Notes: generated by a model from the letters alone, not told the origin. 51,009 nucleotides of DNA from an uncultured Verrucomicrobiota bacterium (GCA_903826865.1 CAIKGD010000011.1:1-51009); one strand, 5' to 3'. Positions 26,301 to 34,014 are shown, numbered from the stretch's first letter. Numbers and translations: made by a program.

Positions 26301-26565
26301 TGCCCGGGCGCTGGAACAGATTGCCTTGCGCAAATTCGATCTTATTTTTATGGACTGCCAGATGCCGATCATGGACGGCTTTGAAGCCACCCGCGCCATC
26401 CGCCAGATGGTCGGCGACATTCGCGACATTCCGATTGTCGCCATGACTGCGCATGCCCTTAAGGAAGACAGGCAGCGCTGTCTGGATGTCGGTATGAACG
26501 ATTATCTGGCCAAGCCCGTTCACCGCGATGCACTCGTTGCTGTATTGCAGAAGTATTGCGGCTAA
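23320..26565 (+). CDS. hybrid sensor histidine kinase with periplasmic solute-binding domain and three PAS domains
   Basis: A 1081-residue membrane sensor. Order: signal peptide; a family-3 solute-binding domain (about 45-280, FASTQNYPPFEFTG...) in the periplasm; one transmembrane helix (about 288-308); PAS domains near 320-440, 445-565 and 570-690; HisKA with phospho-acceptor His722 in NMSHEIRTPMNG; HATPase (FTQGDTSSKREYGGAGLGLA); and a receiver with Asp1012 in LIFMDCQMPIMDG. The periplasmic domain suggests sensing of an amino-acid-like ligand, as in BvgS/EvgS relatives. No response regulator or Hpt protein is adjacent. No Shine-Dalgarno; TAATTT ends six bases before the ATG. Confidence 0.93.
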   Translation: MYKSFSKGVSASLSFFFFLAGSAVAAQSVEFTPAIRTLGLTQQEQIWLKEHGGAVRFASTQNYPPFEFTGESGESLGMAVELGRWMAAKTGFRAEFFHMPLKEAREAVLSGQYDVVTCLFYSKERAKEFGFTPVIFRVPASLFVPVSCDDIKTDSDLNGKTIALPERDYAEEFIRQRGINCHLLLTPSFKQAVEAVALKKADAIIGDEQVVYHYLYQNGWTERVKKVGRPLYTGQCCMAVAATNQTLLSILTKGVAQAQRVGVIGQIAQKNSGLEYTSIGFQIFRYIRYVAIGVGVLLAALLLFWIWDIRLTRRVFAKTEQLRNSEERLRTIFQNSPDAIFIEDENGKVLDANPVACAFHKMSRSELIGQNVFDLVPVSRREETERDFSKWFSGELKRCECLSLSGDGREVPVEMIGSPLRFDGKSAVLLLVRDMTERKQAEHALKESEMRYRGLIEAQSNFIVRIDTDGLYTFVNEAFCRFVGRARGELIGHDNRSYVYHDDIVIPGKAIEALISRRERVMVVEHRMRARARTAWVQWENIAVFDESGRVVEIQSVGHDITERRRIYEALQESEKRLRFLFEEIPHIAVQGYNAAREAIFWNRASEELYKYSKKDVLGKKIEDLVLTADWRDEMVKAFDNWVKTGALIPSGEMLKRTAANLSVAVYSSCLATRNQRGEWEMYVIDVDLSELKRASEELVKAKEYAERASRAKSEFLANMSHEIRTPMNGVMGMTNLLLETELTAEQRDSIQTIMESTQELMRIIDELLDISRIEAGEVRLHPELFSPRETTEKVVLLFADRAGRKGVDISVAIHDSVPKQMLGDSGRIRQILINLVGNALKFTHDGHIQIRMQAERIESGWNLIADVKDTGIGMTPELQERIFEKFTQGDTSSKREYGGAGLGLAITRQLVHLMDGEISVASELDKGTVFQFNLKLGYVSPDEPVAAPPVVTACKPAEIDANILLVEDNLVNQKVAAAMLKKLGCKVTIVPNGARALEQIALRKFDLIFMDCQMPIMDGFEATRAIRQMVGDIRDIPIVAMTAHALKEDRQRCLDVGMNDYLAKPVHRDALVAVLQKYCG

Positions 26566-26645
26566 AGCATTTAATTCAGTATAGCCGCGAAACAAAACGG
26601 ATTAACGAATAAATTTATCCGGTGCGATTGGAGCCGTTAGCCGGG

Positions 26646-26942
26646 TCAGCGCCGATGGTGCCTGCGACGGTGGCGGTGCTGCTTCTGACGGTTACCGTGT
26701 TTCCAGAGATGCGGGTGCCACCATCGGCCTGTTCCGGCCAGCAGAACCAAGACGGCGAGCAGCAGCGTGACAATCAGAGAAAGTCTAACCCGGCTTTGTG
26801 CAACCAGATCGCCTTCGTCTGCGTTGAGATAAAACGAAAGTGTCAGCATGAGCCCGGTGACCAGTATCAGTATGAACAGGGTCAAGATGGGTGCAGGTAT
26901 TCGCAAGCTGAAATTCGGAACTCTTCCATGTTGCGGCAACAT
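26646..26942 (-). CDS. small two-helix membrane protein, unknown
   Basis: A 98-residue protein with two hydrophobic helices (TLFILILVTGLMLTLSFYL and LSLIVTLLLAVLVLLAG) joined by a charged loop, and a His/Arg-rich tail (KQHRHRRRHHRR). A strong Shine-Dalgarno, AAGGAGGG, lies 5 bases before ATG 26942, which is the best evidence that it is real. It starts 43 bases after the end of tRNA-Met on the same strand and may share its transcript. Function unknown. Confidence 0.65.
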   Translation of the reverse strand: MLPQHGRVPNFSLRIPAPILTLFILILVTGLMLTLSFYLNADEGDLVAQSRVRLSLIVTLLLAVLVLLAGTGRWWHPHLWKHGNRQKQHRHRRRHHRR

Positions 26943-26985
26943 GTAACCCTCCTTGTTTTCAACCGGTTGCGTTTTTTCCTTAAGG

Positions 26986-27062
26986 TGGTGGCTGGAGGCG
27001 GACTTGAACCGCCGACCCGCGGATTATGATTCCGCTGCTCTGACCAACTGAGCTACCCAGCC
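26986..27062 (-). tRNA. tRNA-Met (CAT), probably elongator
   Basis: Folds as a cloverleaf: acceptor GGCTGGG with CTCCAGCC (one G-T pair), D arm GCTCAGTTGGTCAGAGC, anticodon loop ATCATAA with CAT, T arm GGCGG-TTCAAGT-CCGCC, discriminator A and encoded CCA. Elongator Met is preferred over Ile(CAT) from overall resemblance. The elongator/initiator distinction rests on a paired first base. Confidence 0.92.
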
Positions 27063-27079
27063 AATAGTAAAGGGCGCCA

Positions 27080-27108
27080 AACATAGAAAAAGCCGTTCGG
27101 GTTAGCAA
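27080..27108 (-). promoter_or_regulatory. promoter of tRNA-Met
   Basis: On the minus strand: TTGCTA (27103-27108), 17-base spacer, TATGTT (27080-27085), 17 bases before the mature tRNA. Confidence 0.6.
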
Positions 27109-27137
27109 GAGTAATATGGTAAGAATCCCCCGCGCTT

Positions 27138-27884
27138 ATGAACATTATTCTTATCAATCCGCAGGAATTGGACGGTACCGGCCTCGCGCACCTTTCCGGC
27201 GAACGTGCGGAGCATATTCGTAACACACTGCGCGCGGTGTCCGGCAAAGAACTTTGCATCGGCCTGCTTAACGGATCGCTGGGCAGCGGAACCGTCGAAA
27301 CAGTCGGCTCCGGAATGGTCACTTTGCGTTGCGTATTTGAAGAAGAAGTGCCGCCGCGCCCGGCTGTTGATCTGCTTCTTGCGCTGCCGCGTCCGAAAGT
27401 GATGAAGCGTCTTTGGACTCAGCTCGCCGCGCTGGGCGTCGGCCGTATTATTCTTACCAATGCCGAAAAGGTGGAGCGGTATTATTTTGACAGCCATGTC
27501 CTTGATCCGGATTTTTTCACCGCGCGTCTGATCGAAGGTCTGCAACAGGCGGGCGACACGCTGCTGCCCGAAGTGCAGATCGTCAAACAGCTCAAACCGT
27601 TCCTTGAAGAAGAGCTTGACAGGGTATTTCCGGAGAAGGGAGTCCGTCTGCTCGCCGATCCGTCCGGTGTGCAGAATGTGTTTCAGGTATTCGATAAAAC
27701 AAACGTGTCCTCAAAGCGGACTCTTCTGGCCATAGGGCCGGAAGGCGGCTGGACGCCGTATGAACTGGAGCTTTTTGCCGCGCACGGTTTCCGGATATTT
27801 AACGCCGGGCCGCGCATTCTGCGTACCGATACCGCCTGCATTGCATTGCTTGCCCTGCTTGCATTACACTCCTCTCGCACATGA
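27138..27884 (+). CDS. rsmE: 16S rRNA m3U1498 methyltransferase RsmE
   Basis: SAM-dependent SPOUT methyltransferase acting on 16S U1498. The 248-residue protein has an N-terminal PUA-like domain (LSGERAEHIRNTLRA) and a trefoil-knot domain with LLALPRPKVMKRL, AIGPEGGWTPYE and GPRILRTDTA. Length is normal. Its stop overlaps the pgpA start (ATGA). No Shine-Dalgarno is visible; TATGGT lies 17 bases before the ATG. Confidence 0.93.
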   Translation: MNIILINPQELDGTGLAHLSGERAEHIRNTLRAVSGKELCIGLLNGSLGSGTVETVGSGMVTLRCVFEEEVPPRPAVDLLLALPRPKVMKRLWTQLAALGVGRIILTNAEKVERYYFDSHVLDPDFFTARLIEGLQQAGDTLLPEVQIVKQLKPFLEEELDRVFPEKGVRLLADPSGVQNVFQVFDKTNVSSKRTLLAIGPEGGWTPYELELFAAHGFRIFNAGPRILRTDTACIALLALLALHSSRT

Positions 27885-28351
27885 AAAACCGCTGGATAGA
27901 GTGTTTTGCCACCGGCTTCGGCTTCGGCCTCAGCCCGGTTATGCCCGGAACGGCCGGTACGTTATGGGGTATTCCGCTGGCATGGGCGGTCGCACAGCTT
28001 CCTTCACTTCTGTTGCAAATTACGGCGTGTACCGCGCTGATGCTGCTGGCCGTGCCGCTCTGTGCGGCGGCAGAAAAACAACTCGGCAAAGGCAAAGACC
28101 CCGGATGTATCGTTGCGGATGAATATTGCACACTGCCGATCTGCTATCTCGGATTGCCGTTCACACCTTGGGTGCTTGTATCGGGGTTTGTGTTCCACCG
28201 TATTTTCGACATCACCAAGCCGCCGCCGATCAGACAGTTGCAAAGCTTAAAAGGCGGCACTGGAATTGTGATTGATGATTTTCTCGCTGCACTTATGGCT
28301 CTGGCGATCAATCATCTGCTTTTCCGTCTGGTTATTCCGATGTTTGGATAA
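27881..28351 (+). CDS. pgpA: phosphatidylglycerophosphatase A
   Basis: Membrane enzyme removing phosphate from phosphatidylglycerol phosphate. The 156-residue protein has the N-terminal GFGLSPVMPGTAGTLWG signature, several hydrophobic helices, and KPPPIRQLQSLKGGTGIVIDD, the conserved C-terminal active motif. Coupled to rsmE by ATGA. Its last 20 bases overlap the convergent alkaline phosphatase gene. Confidence 0.94.
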   Translation: MKNRWIECFATGFGFGLSPVMPGTAGTLWGIPLAWAVAQLPSLLLQITACTALMLLAVPLCAAAEKQLGKGKDPGCIVADEYCTLPICYLGLPFTPWVLVSGFVFHRIFDITKPPPIRQLQSLKGGTGIVIDDFLAALMALAINHLLFRLVIPMFG

Positions 28352-29384
28352 AACGGATCATCGTTTTCCCGATATCGGTGTTGTCACGGATGCCGCTGAA
28401 CACCGTACTGCCGGGGCCATAGGCAAACAGCGGAACCATTGAGGCAGTATGATTGCCGTGAACAAAACCGGTCTTATCCACCGTTTTGTGTTCCACCGAT
28501 CCGCCCAGCAGCGCAAAGCCGCCCGTTTCGTGGTCGGCGGTGATGATCACCAGCGTTTCACCGTTTTTCTCAGCGAAGTCGAGGCCGGAGCCGACGGCAT
28601 GGTCAAAGTCCACCACCTCAGCGATCAGATTGGTGGCGTCGTTTTTGTGACCGGCCCAGTCAATCTGCGAACCTTCCACCATCAGGAAGAATCCGTCTTT
28701 ATCCTGTGACAGAATCTGAATGGCTTTCTCCGTCAGTTCTCTCAGAGACACGGCGCGTTCCGCCGCATAAGGCGGATGAACCGGATAGAGCAGAGCGGCC
28801 GCTTTTTCCGGCGTGCCGAGCTGGCGGAATTCTCCGGCAGTCAGCGCGACAGTCATCTTTTTCTGCAATTCAGGCAGTCTCGGATTATTGGTCATGTTGA
28901 AATAATTCAGCCCTCCTCCGAAGAGGACATCCACGTCACTGGCGGCGATCTGGCCGGCAATTTCAGAATCCAGCTTGCGGCTGAGAACATGGACGATAAA
29001 TCCGGCGGGTGTGGCGTGTGTCAGCGAACAGACAACGGCGACGCCGGTGGATTTGCCTTTTTCCTCTGCATATTCAATCACGTTTTTCAGCGGCTTGCCG
29101 TCCGGTGCTAAGCCCAGCGAACCGTTGCGGGTCTTTACGCCGGTTGAAAGCGCCGTAGCCGCCGCCGCTGAATCGGTCACCAGCGAATCGTCCGACCAGG
29201 TAGTCACCAGTCCGGTTACAGGGCAACGCTCCATCTCGAGCTTTCCCTTGGCGACTTTTCCGGCGGTCACTTGCGACAGTCCCATGCCGTCGCCGATAAA
29301 GAGAATAATGTTTTTCGGCACGCGATCTTCCGCACAAACGGTGATTGCGAAGGCCAGCAGACAAATCGTCAGAAGCTTTTTCAT
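28332..29384 (-). CDS. phoA: alkaline phosphatase (PhoA family), exported
   Basis: Periplasmic phosphomonoesterase. The 350-residue protein has a signal peptide (KKLLTICLLAFAITVCA), then ILFIGDGMG with the first metal Asp, nucleophile Ser in VTDSAAAATAL, EGSQIDWAGH and ITADHETGG. It is shorter than E. coli PhoA (about 471). No Shine-Dalgarno before ATG 29384; a TTGTTG-17-TACTAT promoter ends nine bases before it. Convergent overlap with pgpA. Confidence 0.93.
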   Translation of the reverse strand: MKKLLTICLLAFAITVCAEDRVPKNIILFIGDGMGLSQVTAGKVAKGKLEMERCPVTGLVTTWSDDSLVTDSAAAATALSTGVKTRNGSLGLAPDGKPLKNVIEYAEEKGKSTGVAVVCSLTHATPAGFIVHVLSRKLDSEIAGQIAASDVDVLFGGGLNYFNMTNNPRLPELQKKMTVALTAGEFRQLGTPEKAAALLYPVHPPYAAERAVSLRELTEKAIQILSQDKDGFFLMVEGSQIDWAGHKNDATNLIAEVVDFDHAVGSGLDFAEKNGETLVIITADHETGGFALLGGSVEHKTVDKTGFVHGNHTASMVPLFAYGPGSTVFSGIRDNTDIGKTMIRFIQTSE

Positions 29385-29393
29385 TAGGCGGCA

Positions 29394-29422
29394 ATAGTAC
29401 AGATCGCTCCTGTCGCCAACAA
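29394..29422 (-). promoter_or_regulatory. promoter of phoA (leaderless arrangement)
   Basis: On the minus strand: TTGTTG (29417-29422), 17-base spacer, TACTAT (29394-29399), nine bases before the ATG. No Pho box is recognised. Confidence 0.5.
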
Positions 29423-29443
29423 GTTAGAATTTGATCGGCACAG

Positions 29444-29473
29444 TTGTGCTTGCGCTGTTTTTTCCGGTATAAC
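29444..29473 (+). promoter_or_regulatory. promoter of mnmE (leaderless arrangement)
   Basis: TTGTGC (29444-29449), 18-base spacer, TATAAC (29468-29473), eight bases before ATG 29482; no Shine-Dalgarno. Confidence 0.5.
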
Positions 29474-29481
29474 CTGTAGCA

Positions 29482-30852
29482 ATGAGATCAGCTGATATCA
29501 TAGCCGCGATTGCAACACCGCCCGGGCAGGGCGGTGTCGGCATTGTCCGCGTCAGCGGTTCCGGCGTCTGGAAAATTGCCGACGGAATTTTCCAATCCGC
29601 TGAACGTCCTTCGCTGGCGAAAGGCGGAACCTTTCTGTACGGCAAAATAACGGATGCCGACGGCACTGAAATTGACGAAGCTCTCTGCCTCATCTTCCGT
29701 GCGCCGAAAAGCTACACCGGCGAAGACACGATTGAACTTCAGGGGCACGGCGGCCCGGTCGTCCTGAAGAAAATCCTGCGCCGCTGCCTTGAAGAGGGCG
29801 CGTGCATGGCCGAGCCGGGCGAATTTACCAAACGCGCTTTTCTTAATGGCAAGATGGATCTGGTGCAGGCCGAAGCCGTCGCCGACCTCATTCACGCACA
29901 GAGCGACCGCGCCGCCAAAGCCGCACTCGAGCAGCTTGAAGGCGGACTCAGTAAAAAATTCAATCGGCTTTACGACGGCCTCATGGAAACCGCCGCCGAC
30001 ATTGAAACCACGCTTGACTTCGTCGAAGACGAACTGCCGGACGACGTTTTCCAGAACCTTGGAAAAAAACTGGCCGAAAATTTCCGGACGTTGGAAGACC
30101 TGCTTGCCACCTGGGATGAAGGGCGGCTTCTGCGCGAAGGCGCGCAGGTGGTCATCATGGGCCGTCCTAACGCGGGTAAGTCCACACTTTTCAATGCACT
30201 GCTCGGTCATGACCGCGCCATTGTCACCGAACTGCCAGGTACGACGCGCGATGTCCTCGAAGAAACCTTTGTCCTCAACGGCATTCCGCTGCGCATCCTT
30301 GATACTGCCGGACTGCGCGAAACCGAATGCCTCATTGAGCAGGAAGGCATCCGCCGCGCCCGCGCCCGTTCCGCCGCCGCCGACATCGCCATTTACCTCA
30401 TTGATTCTTCTCAGCCCGTTTCGGCAGAGGACGCAGAGCATCTCGCCAAGCTTGATCCAAAACGCACCATCGTCATTTTAAATAAATCAGATAAAAAAGT
30501 TTCAGGTTTCAAGTTTCAGATTTCAGGTTTCCAGCCTCTGGAAACTTCACTGGTCAACGCACAGGGACTCGACGTCATTAAAACGGCCGTTTCCGCCAGA
30601 CTTGAAACAGGGGTTGATTTTCACGCTCCTGCGCACGCAGTGATTTCCGAACGCCATCGCAACCTGCTCGAAACCGCGCGGACTGAACTGATTCAGGCGC
30701 GTGAGCGGATTGCTGAGGGCGGAGAGCTTGGCGCTGCGCCGGCGGCGGAACATTTGCGTGCCGCGCTCGAAGCGCTCGGGCAGGTCACCGGCCGCATTTA
30801 CCACAACGAACTGCTCGACAACATTTTCTCCCGCTTCTGCATCGGGAAATAA
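29482..30852 (+). CDS. mnmE: tRNA modification GTPase MnmE
   Basis: With MnmG, modifies wobble uridine 34 of tRNAs. The 456-residue protein has the N-terminal folate-binding domain ([20 protein letters not shown]), helical regions, a G domain ([28 protein letters not shown]) and the C-terminal FCIGK with the catalytic Cys. A 7-bp-period DNA array at 30500-30533 encodes a loop ([13 protein letters not shown]) between the G4 and G5 motifs, where the family is variable. The reading frame stays open. The short-palindrome motif occurs in it once exactly and three times in near form. Start 29482 follows a -10 by eight bases. Confidence 0.96.
   Translation: MRSADIIAAIATPPGQGGVGIVRVSGSGVWKIADGIFQSAERPSLAKGGTFLYGKITDADGTEIDEALCLIFRAPKSYTGEDTIELQGHGGPVVLKKILRRCLEEGACMAEPGEFTKRAFLNGKMDLVQAEAVADLIHAQSDRAAKAALEQLEGGLSKKFNRLYDGLMETAADIETTLDFVEDELPDDVFQNLGKKLAENFRTLEDLLATWDEGRLLREGAQVVIMGRPNAGKSTLFNALLGHDRAIVTELPGTTRDVLEETFVLNGIPLRILDTAGLRETECLIEQEGIRRARARSAAADIAIYLIDSSQPVSAEDAEHLAKLDPKRTIVILNKSDKKVSGFKFQISGFQPLETSLVNAQGLDVIKTAVSARLETGVDFHAPAHAVISERHRNLLETARTELIQARERIAEGGELGAAPAAEHLRAALEALGQVTGRIYHNELLDNIFSRFCIGK
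30500..30533 (+). repeat. 7-bp-period array inside mnmE
   Basis: TTTCA starts at 30500, 30507, 30514 and 30521, with TTTCC at 30528: heptamers of the form GTTTCAG repeated in phase. It runs into the dispersed palindrome copy 3. The array is translated as part of MnmE. Confidence 0.7.
30529..30543. repeat. dispersed palindrome TTCCA-N5-TGGAA, copy 3
   Basis: TTCCAGCCTCTGGAA at the end of the 7-bp array in mnmE; encodes FQPLE. A 6-spacer variant lies at 30049-30064 and one-mismatch relatives at 29559-29573 and 30082-30096. Confidence 0.7.
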
Positions 30853-30854
30853 CT

Positions 30855-31559
30855 ATGAAAAACAAAACCATTCTGATTACGGGCGGGACGCAGGGCATCG
30901 GGCGCGGCTGCGTGGATTATTTTTTGAAATCCGGCTGGAACGTAACGGCGGTGGATATTCAGCCGATGGAATCCGGCGAACGGCTGGAGTTTGTCCGGGG
31001 CGACACGTCGCTCGAAGAAACGGCCAGACAGGCGACGGCCAAAACCATAGAACGGTTCGGGCGGCTCGATGCGCTGATTAATAACGCCGGTATCGGAATG
31101 ATCGGAAAATTCAACGTCGAAGAACTGCCGCTCGAAGAATGGAACCGTGTGCTGGGTATTAATTTGACCGGTTATTTTTTAATGGCCAAACACGCCGCGC
31201 CGTTTTTGCGCAAAACGAAAGGCGTGATCGTGAATATTGCTTCAACCCGTGCGCTGATGTCGGAAAAAGACAGCGAAGCCTACGCCGCATCGAAGGGCGG
31301 GGTAGTTGCACTGACGCACGCGCTGGCCGTCAGCCTCGGACCGGATGTGCGCGTCAATTGCATCAGCCCCGGCTGGATTGAAACGCGCAAAGATGCCAAA
31401 CACAGCGATGCTGACCGGCTGCAGCATCCGGCCGGACGGGTCGGCGTTCCGCAGGATATTGCCGGACTGGCCGACTATCTGATCTCCGCCGGATTTGTCA
31501 CCGGCCAGAACTTTACTGCCGACGGCGGCATGACGAAGAAGATGATCTACGAAGAGTGA
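30855..31559 (+). CDS. short-chain dehydrogenase/reductase (SDR)
   Basis: NAD(P)-dependent oxidoreductase of classical SDR type. The 234-residue protein has TGGTQGIGRG (cofactor site), NNAGIG, catalytic Ser in NIASTRAL, the YxxxK pair in AYAASKGG, and the C-terminal TADGGMTKK typical of FabG-like enzymes. The substrate is unknown. It starts two bases after mnmE and probably shares its transcript; its 3' end overlaps the convergent kinase gene by 13 bases. Confidence 0.9.
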   Translation: MKNKTILITGGTQGIGRGCVDYFLKSGWNVTAVDIQPMESGERLEFVRGDTSLEETARQATAKTIERFGRLDALINNAGIGMIGKFNVEELPLEEWNRVLGINLTGYFLMAKHAAPFLRKTKGVIVNIASTRALMSEKDSEAYAASKGGVVALTHALAVSLGPDVRVNCISPGWIETRKDAKHSDADRLQHPAGRVGVPQDIAGLADYLISAGFVTGQNFTADGGMTKKMIYEE

Positions 31560-32467
31560 GCGGCGGATTGTTTCTTCTCCAGCGCTTTGGCGTAGTGCCA
31601 GGCTCCGCAGGTCAGGTCTCCTTCCGGCGTGACGGGTGAACAGGTGATGCCTGTTTCGCGAAGAACCTCCAGCATCCGGTTCCGGATGGGTGCCACGTTG
31701 CGGATTACGGAGCCTTGCAGAGCCAGCGGAAATCCGGCGGGCAGTTCCAGCCGGTTCGCCAGGCAGGTCACAAGCGCGGCCAGCGCTTCGCCTGCCTCGG
31801 ACAAGAATCGCTTCGCATCCGGATCGCCCGCTTCGGCGGCGCGTTCCACCACCGGAGAGGCTTTTGCGATATCGGCTTTTACGTGGCTGTGCAGGTATCC
31901 GATGACTTGGCGGGTATCCGGAACTCCGAAGAACTCCCGGACTTTCCGGCACACCGGTTTTTCCGGCCGGCCGTGATTCGCGTCCTCCGTCATGAGACGG
32001 ATCGTCCGGCGGACTAGATCGTATCCGCTTCCTTCGTCACCGATCAGGTTTCCCCATCCGCCGGCTGTCTGGATGATTTCTCCTTTGCGTCCTGTGGCTA
32101 TCGAGCCTGTTCCGGAAATAATCAGAATGCCGTCGCTACCTTGCAGAGAGCCTTCCAGGGCCAGCCGCGCATCGGTTTCAACCGCTGTCTTGCAATGAAA
32201 AAAATCACTCAGCTCAGCGGCGATGCGTTCGTTGAGTCCGCCAGCCGTGGCTCCGGCCGCGCCCGCGAGGATTAAGCGGCAGGTGCCCTGTAATCCCTCG
32301 ACGGCCTTGCCGATTGCTTCCCTCAAGTGTTCCATGGCAACGGCATAATCCACCAGCGCATTGCCGTATCCGGATTGCCCCCGGCCCAGCAGACCGGCTG
32401 TATCCCAATCGTAAGCGGCTGCCGTTGTAGACGTTCCGCCCGCATCCACTCCGACCACATATTCCAT
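31547..32467 (-). CDS. BadF/BadG-type ATPase, probable N-acetylglucosamine / amino-sugar kinase
   Basis: ASKHA-fold kinase expected to phosphorylate an amino sugar. The 306-residue protein has phosphate-1 motif GVDAGGTSTT, AGAAGATAGG, phosphate-2 ISGTGSIATG, and GWGNLIGDEGSGYD, typical of GlcNAc/MurNAc kinases. It is fused by TAATG to murQ, whose product is GlcNAc-6-phosphate, so a murein-recycling role (MurK-like: GlcNAc and MurNAc) is the best guess. Confidence 0.87.
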   Translation of the reverse strand: MEYVVGVDAGGTSTTAAAYDWDTAGLLGRGQSGYGNALVDYAVAMEHLREAIGKAVEGLQGTCRLILAGAAGATAGGLNERIAAELSDFFHCKTAVETDARLALEGSLQGSDGILIISGTGSIATGRKGEIIQTAGGWGNLIGDEGSGYDLVRRTIRLMTEDANHGRPEKPVCRKVREFFGVPDTRQVIGYLHSHVKADIAKASPVVERAAEAGDPDAKRFLSEAGEALAALVTCLANRLELPAGFPLALQGSVIRNVAPIRNRMLEVLRETGITCSPVTPEGDLTCGAWHYAKALEKKQSAAHSS

Positions 32468-33378
32468 TACCGGTTGTCCCTTTCCGCCAGCACTGCGCGC
32501 AATCTGCCTTTCGATTCGGCCAGTTTTTTTTCCGCCGTTTTCGCATCCAGACCGGCGAGCAGCATACAGATAGCGGTTTTAACTTTCCCGCCGCATAACG
32601 CGAGGGTGTCGCTGGCTTTCTCCCGCTTCACGCCGGTTGCCTGCATGACGATGTTTTCACTGCGGATCCGCAGCTTGCTGTTGGTGGCCTGCACGTCCAC
32701 CATCAGATTGCCGTAGACCTTTCCCATCTTCACCATAGAGCAGGTGGAAAGTATATTGAGTATCATCTTCTGGGCCGTGCCTGCCTTCATGCGGGTGGAA
32801 CCGCTGACAACCTCAGGTCCCGTTTCTGGTACAATAGCGATGTCGGCCGCCTGTTCCATCACCGACCCCGGATTGCAGGTGATGGCGATGGTTTTGCAGC
32901 CCAGCGACCGGGCATAGCCGAGGCCGCCCATGCAATAGGGCGTACGGCCGGAGGCGGCAATCGCGCAGACCACATCCTCCGCCCGCAATTTGACCGATTG
33001 AAGATCCCGGATTCCAAATTCCTCGGAATCCTCCACATTCTCCTGAGCCGAGGCGACGGCTTCCCGCCCGCCGGCCAGTAGGGCAAGCACCACATCGCCG
33101 CTCACGCCATACGTAGGCGGACATTCACTGGCATCCAGCACTCCCAGCCGGCCGGAAGTGCCCGCGCCGGTGTAAATCAGGCGACCGCCGCGTTCCATGG
33201 CGGCGACAATGGCGTCAATGGCCTTTGCGATCGCCGGAAGCTGGGCCTGCACCGCCAGGGCTACCTTCTGATCCTCCCGGTTGATGAGCGTCGCCATGTC
33301 CAGCGTGTCCAGGCAGTCCATATCCCGGCTGTCCGGGTTGATCGCCTCGGTGGTGAAACGGCTGATGTCGGGATTCAC
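32467..33378 (-). CDS. murQ: N-acetylmuramic acid 6-phosphate etherase
   Basis: Cleaves the lactyl ether of MurNAc-6-P to give GlcNAc-6-P in cell-wall recycling. The 303-residue protein has a SIS domain with YTGAGTSGRLGVLDASECPP, a conserved IAASGRTPY loop, and GPEVVSGSTRMKAGTAQKM. The GTG at 33378 follows AGGAGG by 6 bases and matches the usual N-terminus (NPDISRFTTEAINP); a longer frame to 33609 lacks support. A good promoter is at 33429-33458. Confidence 0.95.
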   Translation of the reverse strand: MNPDISRFTTEAINPDSRDMDCLDTLDMATLINREDQKVALAVQAQLPAIAKAIDAIVAAMERGGRLIYTGAGTSGRLGVLDASECPPTYGVSGDVVLALLAGGREAVASAQENVEDSEEFGIRDLQSVKLRAEDVVCAIAASGRTPYCMGGLGYARSLGCKTIAITCNPGSVMEQAADIAIVPETGPEVVSGSTRMKAGTAQKMILNILSTCSMVKMGKVYGNLMVDVQATNSKLRIRSENIVMQATGVKREKASDTLALCGGKVKTAICMLLAGLDAKTAEKKLAESKGRLRAVLAERDNR

Positions 33379-33428
33379 GGGAAACCTCCTGCTGTGTACC
33401 TTTCGACGGAATAAACAACTGCGGGGAA

Positions 33429-33458
33429 AGTATAACGGATCGGAAGAACGGTTGTAAA
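33429..33458 (-). promoter_or_regulatory. promoter of murQ-kinase operon
   Basis: On the minus strand: TTTACA (33453-33458), 18-base spacer, TATACT (33429-33434), about 50 bases before the GTG. Confidence 0.65.
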
Positions 33459-33568
33459 GAAAGCGCCTGCCATTCCGGATATGTAACGGAGTTAATATGT
33501 GTGCGTCGCGACGGCAAAGAATAATCGGTGAAACTGCGGCAAGAGAAACCAGAGCCCACCGATCGGCA

Positions 33569-33736
33569 CTAATGCCCGCGATGTCCGTGATGCCCGTCTC
33601 CGCCATCACCCACTACCTCGATCGACGGATGAGGCGGCACCAAAAGTACCGGCTCCCCGTGACGTCCGGGCACCAAACAGCCTGTGAGCATGACTAACAA
33701 AATCAAACCAACCAATACCTTCACCTTCGAGTTCAT
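33569..33736 (-). CDS. very small lipoprotein, unknown
   Basis: A 55-residue protein: signal sequence with lipobox LVMLTGC (VKVLVGLILLVMLTGC), then a short Pro/Gly/His tail ending GDGGDGHHGHRGH, possibly metal binding. GGGAGGA lies 8 bases before ATG 33736; the longer frame to 33772 lies before that site. Same strand as murQ, but more than 100 bases upstream of the murQ promoter. Confidence 0.7.
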   Translation of the reverse strand: MNSKVKVLVGLILLVMLTGCLVPGRHGEPVLLVPPHPSIEVVGDGGDGHHGHRGH

Positions 33737-33885
33737 AATGATTCCTCCCTTTTCTGGAGGTATGCTATGCAATGAGATTGTTCCTTGCCATAAGGTATAA
33801 CCCTACTTCGGCGACCGGTTTTATTCCCGGATTATTCCCGGCATCGACTGCCACGTGACGGGGTGCAGAAAGCCTGAGCGGGCGC

Positions 33886-33913
33886 TTGATATTCCCGTCA
33901 GGCTCCGTATATT
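33886..33913 (+). promoter_or_regulatory. promoter of tRNA-Ser
   Basis: TTGATA (33886-33891), 16-base spacer, TATATT (33908-33913), 12 bases before the mature tRNA. Upstream at about 33820-33840 the decamer TTATTCCCGG is directly repeated 11 bases apart. Confidence 0.65.
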
Positions 33914-33925
33914 TCCCCCTCGCTC

Positions 33926-34013
33926 GGAGAGGTGGCAGAGCGGTTTAATGCGCCGGTCTTGAAAACCGGAGAGCCGCAAGGTTCCGGGGGTTCGAATCCC
34001 TCCCTCTCCGCCA
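33926..34013 (+). tRNA. tRNA-Ser (TGA)
   Basis: 88 nt with acceptor GGAGAGG / CCTCTCC, anticodon loop CTTGAAA (TGA), the long variable arm of class II tRNAs, T arm with GGTTCGAATCC, discriminator G and encoded CCA. It ends one base before the stop codon of the convergent serpin gene. Confidence 0.95.
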
Positions 34014-34014
34014 A

